In this document: positions 58,349 to 64,000 of the stretch, in pieces | Numbering within the stretch: position 1 is the first letter of the stretch | Layout of the letters: every line of letters starts with the position of its first letter | Assembly: GCF_000687165.1 (NCBI RefSeq) | Contig: NZ_JMKU01000005.1 | Location: 248,001 to 312,000, forward strand | Reading direction: 5' to 3' | From: Paracidovorax oryzae ATCC 19882 | GTDB taxonomy: Bacteria > Pseudomonadota > Gammaproteobacteria > Burkholderiales > Burkholderiaceae_C | DNA length: 64,000 nucleotides | Made by a program: the position numbers and the translations under genes | The notes under the pieces: generated by a model | What the model was told of the DNA's origin: nothing | What the model saw: only the letters and a program-made list of their open reading frames with translations | Databases searched by the model: none

Positions 58349-58378
58349 TTCGACGCACCGGACACCGCTTCGAATAAT
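58349..58378 (+). promoter_or_regulatory. Candidate promoter of the D-carbamoylase operon
   Basis: TTCGAC (58349-58354) and AATAAT (58373-58378) are spaced by 18 nt. The palindrome at 58310-58332 ends 16 nt upstream of the -35, the location expected of an activator site. Confidence 0.45.
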
Positions 58379-58420
58379 CGATTGCATCACCCCCGCTGCA
58401 ACGAAGAGAAGAAGGTTTCC

Positions 58421-59371
58421 ATGACATCGCGCTCCGCTCCTGCCCGCCGTTTCCTCGACTTGGCCGTCGCCCAGATGGGCCCCGTCCACCTGGCCGACAG
58501 CAGGCCCTCCGTGGTGGCACGCCTGGTCGCGATGCTGCGCGAGGCGCACGGCCGCGGGGCGCGGTTCGTGGTGTTTCCCGAACTGGCGCTGACCACCTTC
58601 TTCCCGCGCTACTGGATGCCGGAGGCGGAGGCGCACGAGCGCTTCTTCGAGCGCAACCTGCCGGGGCCGGAAACGCAGCCGCTGTTCGACGAGGCGCGCC
58701 GGCTCGGCGTCGGCTTCTACCTCGGCTATGCGGAGCTGACCCATGAGGGCCGCGGCTTCAATTCGGCGGTGATCGTGGGGCAGGACGGTGCCATCCGCGG
58801 CCGCTACCGCAAGATCCACCTGCCCGGCCATGCGGACCACAAGCCCGGCGCGCCCTTCCAGCACCTGGAGAAGAAATTCTTCGAGGTCGGCGACCTGGGC
58901 TTCCGCGCGTTCGACACCGACGGCGTGCGCATGGGCATGTGCCTGTGCAACGACCGCCGCTGGCCCGAGACCTACCGCGTGATGGCGCTGCAGGGCGCCG
59001 AGGTGGTGGTGCTCGGCTACAACACGCCCTCGGTCAACATCCACTGGGACGAACCGGCCCACCTGCGCACCACCACGCACCTGATCTCGCTGCAGGCCAA
59101 TGCCTACCAGAACGGCATCTGGGTGGCGGCCGCGGCCAAGTGCGGAGCCGAGGACGGGCACCACATGATCGGCAGCTCGGTCATCGTCGCGCCCAGCGGC
59201 GAGATCGTCGCGCGCACCACGAGCGAAGAGGACGAGGTGATCTGCGTGCGCGCCGACCTGTCGCTCGGCGAGCACTTCCGCGAGCACGTCTTCAATTTCG
59301 CGAAGCACCGCCGCCCCGAGCACTACCGCCTGATCGTCGAGCGCACCGGCGCGGGCGATCCGCTGCCCTGA
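58421..59371 (+). CDS. N-carbamoyl-D-amino-acid hydrolase
   Basis: D-carbamoylase hydrolyses N-carbamoyl-D-amino acids to D-amino acid, ammonia and CO2. The 316-residue nitrilase-superfamily protein has the Glu-Lys-Cys triad: Glu54 (VFPELALTTFFPR), Lys131 (YRKIHLPGH) and Cys176 (MGMCLCNDRRWPE). The segments FQHLEKKFFEVGDLGF and REHVFNFAKHRRPEHY match Agrobacterium D-carbamoylase along nearly its full length, so this assignment is firmer than a generic nitrilase call. ATG 58421 has a good GAAGG ribosome site. No hydantoinase is next to it. Confidence 0.9.
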   Translation: MTSRSAPARRFLDLAVAQMGPVHLADSRPSVVARLVAMLREAHGRGARFVVFPELALTTFFPRYWMPEAEAHERFFERNLPGPETQPLFDEARRLGVGFYLGYAELTHEGRGFNSAVIVGQDGAIRGRYRKIHLPGHADHKPGAPFQHLEKKFFEVGDLGFRAFDTDGVRMGMCLCNDRRWPETYRVMALQGAEVVVLGYNTPSVNIHWDEPAHLRTTTHLISLQANAYQNGIWVAAAAKCGAEDGHHMIGSSVIVAPSGEIVARTTSEEDEVICVRADLSLGEHFREHVFNFAKHRRPEHYRLIVERTGAGDPLP

Positions 59372-59419
59372 ACCGCCCCGGGCCGCCGCCGCATTCCCAT
59401 CCCCCAGAGAAAGCCCACC

Positions 59420-60406
59420 ATGATCCACCGCATGTTGTCCCGCTCCCTCGCGCTCCTCGCCTCGGCCGCCTGCCTGTCGGCGGCCTCCCTGCCCGCGCAG
59501 GCCGCGTGGCCCGAAAAGCCCATCACCTTCGTCGTGCCCTCGGCCGCCGGCGGCTCGCCCGACGTGCTGTCGCGGCTCGTGACCAATGAACTCTCCAAAA
59601 CGCTGGGCGTGCCGGTGGTCGTCGACAACCGGCCCGGCGCCGCCGGCAACATCGGCATCCTGCAGATCAAGAGCCGCCCCGCCGACGGCTACACCATCGG
59701 CTACGGCAACGTGAACACGCTGGCGGTGAACCGCACGCTGTTCAAGAAGCTGCCCTACGACGTGGACCGCGACCTGGTGCCGGTGGCCCATGCGTTCGAC
59801 CTCTACAACGTGCTGATCGTGCCCAGGGATTCCCCGATCCAGGACGTGGCCGGCCTGGTCGCCGCGGCGCGCAAGGCGCCGGGCAAGCTGTCGTTCGGCG
59901 CGCCCGGCGTGGGCACCACCGGGCACATGGGCGGCGAGCTGTTCCGCAGCATGGCCGGGATCGACGTGCTCTTCGTGCCCTACAACGGCGGCCCGGCCGC
60001 GCTGCAGGACCTGATGGGCGGGCGCATCGATTACCTGTTCGCCAACTCGTCCGAAGTGGGGCCGCTCGTGGCAGCCGGCAAGGTGCGCGCGCTGGCCGTG
60101 AGCAGCGCCAAGCGCATCGCGTTGATGCCCACCGTGCCCACGCTGGACGAATCCGGCGTGAAGGGCTACGAGACGGTGGCCTGGGGCGGCGTGGTGGCGC
60201 CGCACGGCACGCCGCCCGAGATCGTCGCGAAACTGAACGCCGCGATCAACGCCGCACTGGCCACGCCGGCCGTGCGCGAAGGGCTGGCCAGGCTCGGGGC
60301 CGTGCCGGCCGGCGGCACGCCCGCCGACTTCCAGCGCACCATCGACCGCGAGACGAAGCGCTGGGGCGAACTGATCGAGCGCAACAAGATCGAGAAGCTC
60401 GACTGA
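59420..60406 (+). CDS. Bug/TctC family periplasmic solute-binding protein
   Basis: This 328-residue secreted protein has a signal peptide ending AQAAWPEKP. It shows the tripartite tricarboxylate transporter binding-protein pattern: PITFVVPSAAGGSPDVLSRLV, then NRPGAAGNIG, YGNVNTLAVNRTLFKKLPYDV and PGVGTTGHMGGELF. Bug proteins bind organic acids or amino-acid derivatives and are very numerous in this bacterial group. The TctA/TctB membrane parts are absent. It lies between D-carbamoylase and N-acyl-D-amino-acid deacylase and probably binds their substrate. ATG 59420 is used. Confidence 0.92.
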   Translation: MIHRMLSRSLALLASAACLSAASLPAQAAWPEKPITFVVPSAAGGSPDVLSRLVTNELSKTLGVPVVVDNRPGAAGNIGILQIKSRPADGYTIGYGNVNTLAVNRTLFKKLPYDVDRDLVPVAHAFDLYNVLIVPRDSPIQDVAGLVAAARKAPGKLSFGAPGVGTTGHMGGELFRSMAGIDVLFVPYNGGPAALQDLMGGRIDYLFANSSEVGPLVAAGKVRALAVSSAKRIALMPTVPTLDESGVKGYETVAWGGVVAPHGTPPEIVAKLNAAINAALATPAVREGLARLGAVPAGGTPADFQRTIDRETKRWGELIERNKIEKLD

Positions 60407-61887
60407 TGGCCGGGCCTGCCACCCCCCCGGGCTCCGCTGCGGCCGCCCCGGACTCGCGCCTGCTGCTGCGCGGCGGCCTGCTCATCGACGGCAGCGGCGC
60501 GGCGCCGCGGCCCGCCGACCTGCTGGTCGAAGGCGACGCGATCGCCGCCGTGCTGGAGCCGGGCACCGGCGCGGCCGGCCCGCATGCGGTCATCGACATC
60601 GCCGGACGCGTGGTCGCGCCGGGCTTCATCGACTCCCACACCCACGACGACGGCTACCTGCTGGCCCATCCGGAGATGGTGCCCAAGGTCTCGCAGGGCG
60701 TGACCACGGTGGTCACGGGCAACTGCGGCATCAGCCTCGCGCCCGTGCCACCCGGCCGCGCCCTGCCGCAGCCGCTCGACCTGCTCGGCCCCCCCGACCT
60801 GTTCCGCTACCCCGGTTTCCATGCCTGGATGCAGGCGCTGCGCGAGGCCCCTGCCGCGGTCAACGTGATTCCCCTGGTGGGCCACGCCAGCCTGCGCGTG
60901 AGCGCGATGGACGACCTTCAGCGCACCGCGACGGCGGAGGAATGCGAACGCATGGCGCGCCTGCTGGAGGAGGCACTGGAGGCCGGTGCCTTCGGCCTGT
61001 CCACCGGCACCTTCTACCCACCTGCGCAGCACGCCACCACGCAGGAGATCATCGACATCGGCGAGGCCATGCGCGGCCGCGCGGTCATGGTCTATGCGAC
61101 CCACCTGCGCGACGAATCCGACCGCATCGACGAAGCGATCGAGGAAGCGCTGGACATCGGCCGCGCCCTCGGCGCCCGCGTCGTGTTCTCGCACCACAAG
61201 CTGGCCGGCGAGCGCAACCATGGCCGCTCGGTGGAGACGCTCGCGCGCATCGACCGGGCCGGCCTGCTGCAGCCCGTGTGCCTCGATTGCCACCCCTACC
61301 CCGCCACCTCCACCATGCTGCGGCTGGACCGCGTGCGGCTCGCGCGGCGCACGCTCATCGCCTGGTCACGCGGCGATCCATCTGCCCAGGGCCGCGACTA
61401 TGCGGACCTGCAGCGCGAATGGGGCCTGGACGACGAGGCCATGCTGCAGCGGCTCGCGCCCGCGGGTGCGATCTATTTCCTGATGGACGAGCGCGACGTG
61501 GAGCGCATCCTCGCGCACCCGCGCACCATGGTCGGCTCCGACGGCCTGCCCTTCGACCCGCATCCGCACCCGCGCCAGTGGGGCACCTTCACGCGGGTGC
61601 TGTCTCGGCTGGTGCGGGACCAGGGCCTGCTGACGCTGGAGGCGGCCGTGCACAAGATGACGGGCCTCGCCGCGGAGAACTACGGCCTGGCCGACCGGGG
61701 CCTGCTGCGCGCCGGCTGGAAAGCCGATTTCGTGGTGTTCGACCCGGCGCAGGTGCAGGACGTGGCGACCTTCGACCACCCCGTTCAGGCCAGCCGCGGC
61801 ATCGAGGGAGTGTGGGTCAACGGCCTGCGGGTCTGGGATGGCCGGGAGCCGACGGGGCTGCGGCCGGGCCGGATGCTGGAGCGCTGA
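60406..61887 (+). CDS. N-acyl-D-amino-acid deacylase family amidohydrolase
   Basis: This 493-residue enzyme of the amidohydrolase superfamily has IDSHTHDDGYLLAHPEMVPKVSQG at the first metal site and GNCGISLAP with the conserved Cys. VVFSHHKLAGERNHG and LDCHPYPATSTML follow, and the metal or catalytic Asp lies in MVGSDGLPFDPHPHP. D-aminoacylases release D-amino acids from N-acyl derivatives. Its ATG overlaps the last base of the Bug gene stop (TGATG), so the two are translationally coupled. A dihydropyrimidinase/hydantoinase role is a possible alternative. A terminator follows. Confidence 0.9.
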   Translation: MAGPATPPGSAAAAPDSRLLLRGGLLIDGSGAAPRPADLLVEGDAIAAVLEPGTGAAGPHAVIDIAGRVVAPGFIDSHTHDDGYLLAHPEMVPKVSQGVTTVVTGNCGISLAPVPPGRALPQPLDLLGPPDLFRYPGFHAWMQALREAPAAVNVIPLVGHASLRVSAMDDLQRTATAEECERMARLLEEALEAGAFGLSTGTFYPPAQHATTQEIIDIGEAMRGRAVMVYATHLRDESDRIDEAIEEALDIGRALGARVVFSHHKLAGERNHGRSVETLARIDRAGLLQPVCLDCHPYPATSTMLRLDRVRLARRTLIAWSRGDPSAQGRDYADLQREWGLDDEAMLQRLAPAGAIYFLMDERDVERILAHPRTMVGSDGLPFDPHPHPRQWGTFTRVLSRLVRDQGLLTLEAAVHKMTGLAAENYGLADRGLLRAGWKADFVVFDPAQVQDVATFDHPVQASRGIEGVWVNGLRVWDGREPTGLRPGRMLER

Positions 61888-61900
61888 GCACTGCCCATGG

Positions 61901-61931
61901 AAAAAGGGCCGCCCACCGGGCGGCCCTTTTT
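61901..61931. terminator. Bidirectional intrinsic terminator
   Basis: AAAAAGGGCCGCC and GGCGGCCCTTTTT are perfect 13-bp arms around a 5-nt loop. It lies between the convergent D-aminoacylase and BMP genes and has A and T runs for both directions. Confidence 0.95.
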
Positions 61932-61953
61932 CCAGCGAAGCAGGCGCAGCGCC

Positions 61954-63120
61954 TTACTTCTTGTCGCCGCCCGGCACGGTGCCTTCCACGCCCTTGACGT
62001 AGAAGTTGATGCCCGAGAGGAACTTGTCGTCGGCGACCACGTCCTTGGCGAGCAGTTCCTTGCCGTCCTGGCCGAGGATCGGGCCCTTCCAGATCGCGAA
62101 CGAACCGTCCTTCAGGCCGGCCTTGACCTGGTCCACCTTGGCCTTGGTCTCGGCGGGAACGTCGTCGGCGATGGAGACGAGGTCGATCGCGCCTTCCTTC
62201 ACGCCCCACCAGCTCTGGCCGGTGGCCCACTTGCCTTCCAGCACGTCGCGGGTGGCCTTGATGTAGTACGGGCCCCAGTTGATGACGGCGGAACCCAGGT
62301 GGGCCTTGGGACCGTAGGCGGTCATGTCGGAATCCCAGCCGAAGGCGCGCTTGCCCTTTTCCTGGGCGGTCTTGAGCACCGCGGGCGAATCGGTGTTCTG
62401 GAACAGCACGTCGGCGCCGCCGTTGATCAGCGAGGTGGCGGCCTCGGTCTCCTTCGGCGGGCTGAACCATTCGTTCACCCATACCACCTTGGTCTTGATC
62501 TTCGGGTTGACCGACTGCGCGCCCAGCGTGAAGCTGTTGATGTTGCGGATCACCTCGGGGATCGGCACCGAGCCGACCACGCCCAGCGTGTTGGTCTTGG
62601 TCATGGCGCCCGCGATCACGCCGGCCATGTAGGCACCTTCGTAGGTGCGGCTGTCGTACGTGCGCACGTTGGGCGCGGTCTTGTAGCCGGTGGCGTGCTC
62701 GAACTTCACATCCGGGAAATCGGGGGCGATCTTCTGGATCGTCTCCATGTAGCCGAAGGTGGTGCCGAAGATCAGCTTGTTGCCCTGGCCGGCCATGTCG
62801 CGCAGCACGCGCTCGGCATCGGCCGATTCGGGCACGCTCTCGACGAAGCTGGTGACGACCTTGTCGCCGAATTCCTTCTCGATGGCCTTGCGGCCGTTGT
62901 CGTGCGCGAACGACCAGCCGCCGTCGCCCACCGGGCCGACATAGGCGAACGCGATCTTCAGCGGCTCGGCCTTGGCGGGGGCAGCGGGAGCCGAGGCGGC
63001 GGGCGCGGACGCTGCCACCGGTGCCGGCTCGTCCTTCTTGCCGCAGCCCGCGAGCGCGGCGGCGGCCAGGGCGGAAAGCGCGGCGGCCTTCATCAGCGAG
63101 CGCTTGTGCAGATCGGTCAT
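61954..63120 (-). CDS. BMP family ABC-transporter substrate-binding lipoprotein
   Basis: This 388-residue protein has a lipoprotein signal (MKAAALSALAAAALAGC). An Ala/Pro linker follows, then a BMP/PnrA-type domain: AFAYVGPVGDGGWSFAHDNGRKAIE, then [29 protein letters not shown] and AFGWDSDMTAYGP. Family members bind purine nucleosides or bases. It is downstream of a permease gene on the same strand (86 nt apart), so it is the binding protein of that ABC transporter. It is a paralogue of the 47810-48910 gene. ATG 63120 has an AAGGA ribosome site. Confidence 0.92.
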   Translation of the reverse strand: MTDLHKRSLMKAAALSALAAAALAGCGKKDEPAPVAASAPAASAPAAPAKAEPLKIAFAYVGPVGDGGWSFAHDNGRKAIEKEFGDKVVTSFVESVPESADAERVLRDMAGQGNKLIFGTTFGYMETIQKIAPDFPDVKFEHATGYKTAPNVRTYDSRTYEGAYMAGVIAGAMTKTNTLGVVGSVPIPEVIRNINSFTLGAQSVNPKIKTKVVWVNEWFSPPKETEAATSLINGGADVLFQNTDSPAVLKTAQEKGKRAFGWDSDMTAYGPKAHLGSAVINWGPYYIKATRDVLEGKWATGQSWWGVKEGAIDLVSIADDVPAETKAKVDQVKAGLKDGSFAIWKGPILGQDGKELLAKDVVADDKFLSGINFYVKGVEGTVPGGDKK

Positions 63121-63206
63121 GTCGAATGTCCTTCCAGGGAAAACAGGTGAGAGAAGAAATCGGAAACGTTTGGAAACGGCAATGATGGCACGGCGCGGCG
63201 CCCCGG

Positions 63207-64000
63207 TCAGCCCCCGGGATGGAACGGCTTGCCCAGCGAGGCCGGCATGTTCGCGCGGATCCAGGCCGGATTGCGCGAGATCAGCGCCAGCACCACGATG
63301 GTGGCCACGTACGGCAGCATGCTCAGGAGCTGGCTGGCCACCTGCACGCCCGTGGCCTGCAGGTGGAACTGCAGCATCGTCACGCCGCCGAACAGGTAGG
63401 CTCCAAGCAACACCCGTGCCGGGCGCCAGGTGGCGAAGGTGGTGAGCGCCAGCGCGATCCAGCCGCGGCCGGCCACCATGCCCTCGACCCAGAGCGGCGT
63501 ATAGACCGTGGAGATGTAGGCGCCCGACAGGCCGCACAGCGCGCCGCCCGCCACCACCGCCGCGAGGCGGATGCGGCGCACCGGGTAGCCGAGCGCGTGG
63601 GCGGATTCGGGCGATTCGCCCACCGAGCGCAGCACCAGCCCCGCGCGGGAGCGGTAGAGGAACCAGGCAAGGCCCGCGGTGAGCGCCATCGCGCCGTACA
63701 CCAGCGGATGCTGGCGGAACAGCGCCGGCCCGACCAGCGGCAGGTCGCCCAGCACCGGCAGCGCGTACTGCGGCAGCGTGGGCAGCTTGGCCTGCACGTA
63801 CTGGATGCCGGCGAAGGCGGAGAAGCCCGCGCCGAACAGGCTGAGGGCCAGCCCCGTGGCGTACTGGTTGGTGTTGAGCCAGATGACCAGCACGCCGAAG
63901 ACGGCGGCAAGCAGCGCCCCGGCGCCCATGCCGGCCGCGAAGCCCGCCCAGGTGCTGCCGGTGTGCACGGCCGTGGCGAAGCCCGCGATGGCCGCGCAGA
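63207..64000 (-). CDS. ABC transporter permease, nucleoside/purine type (C-terminal part)
   Basis: The frame ends at 63207 and is open at the right edge of the window, leaving about 264 residues. Hydrophobic helices alternate with LFGAGFSAFAG, LRSVGESPESAHALGYPVRRIRLAAV and YISTVYTPLWVEGMVAGRGWIALAL. These are typical of BMP-associated (branched-chain type) permeases for purine nucleosides or bases. The GESP-SA-A-GYPV loop is where the ATPase contacts the permease in this family. The other permease and ATPase genes should lie to the right. Confidence 0.9.
   Translation of the reverse strand, partial: CAAIAGFATAVHTGSTWAGFAAGMGAGALLAAVFGVLVIWLNTNQYATGLALSLFGAGFSAFAGIQYVQAKLPTLPQYALPVLGDLPLVGPALFRQHPLVYGAMALTAGLAWFLYRSRAGLVLRSVGESPESAHALGYPVRRIRLAAVVAGGALCGLSGAYISTVYTPLWVEGMVAGRGWIALALTTFATWRPARVLLGAYLFGGVTMLQFHLQATGVQVASQLLSMLPYVATIVVLALISRNPAWIRANMPASLGKPFHPGG

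Overview
The window looks like chromosome of a betaproteobacterium of the Comamonadaceae, most likely Acidovorax or Paracidovorax. This rests on the very high G+C content, the sppA-Rieske-HAD-rluC | rne gene order, a Bug-type solute-binding protein, an H-NS/BpH3-like protein and long-form QueF and ArgF proteins that read as typical of that family. No tRNA, rRNA, CRISPR array, insertion sequence or origin was found. Gene identities come from motifs and protein families read by eye; no database search was possible.

Layout. 1-10 kb holds the end of an RsmI-like methyltransferase, a four-gene leftward operon (rluC, HAD phosphatase, small Rieske protein, S49 peptidase), then rne behind a leader of about 580 nt, yaaA, a 2OG-Fe(II) oxygenase and queF. 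10-18.5 kb holds a SirB1-like protein, murJ, rpsT, a membrane-anchored mqo with a structured leader, a DUF3579 gene, argD-argF and an HD-like protein. 18.6-19.7 kb is a small lower-G+C module: a signal-less peptidoglycan amidase whose stop overlaps the start of a secreted Cys-containing protein, which resembles an interbacterial effector/immunity pair. 19.8-22.3 kb is a Fur-box-controlled feoAB plus a Cys-rich FeoB partner. 22.8-28.9 kb is the tryptophan-kynurenine pathway (kynR | kynB-kynU-kynA), then an MFS transporter and a convergent FAD monooxygenase.

28.9-34.9 kb carries two tandem GGDEF-EAL proteins that differ at the inhibitory I-site. acnA, an H-NS-like gene, apaH, a RhlE-type helicase, a zinc metallopeptidase, two small unknown genes and dcd follow.

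43.8-64 kb mixes purine salvage (guanine deaminase, adenine deaminase, two BMP-type binding proteins and an ABC permease) with other cassettes. These are a CusRS-like two-component system facing a CzcE-like protein across a perfect palindrome, a hydroxyacid dehydrogenase, an aculeacin/AHL-acylase-like Ntn hydrolase with an AraC regulator, an orphan six-hairpin glycosidase, a Rieske oxygenase divergent from a LysR regulator, and a D-amino-acid-derivative operon (D-carbamoylase, Bug binding protein, N-acyl-D-amino-acid deacylase) preceded by a 9-bp-arm palindrome.

The most promising unexplained items are the amidase/partner module, the hairpin-rich mqo leader and the operator-like palindromes at 15529, 43023, 47242 and 58310.
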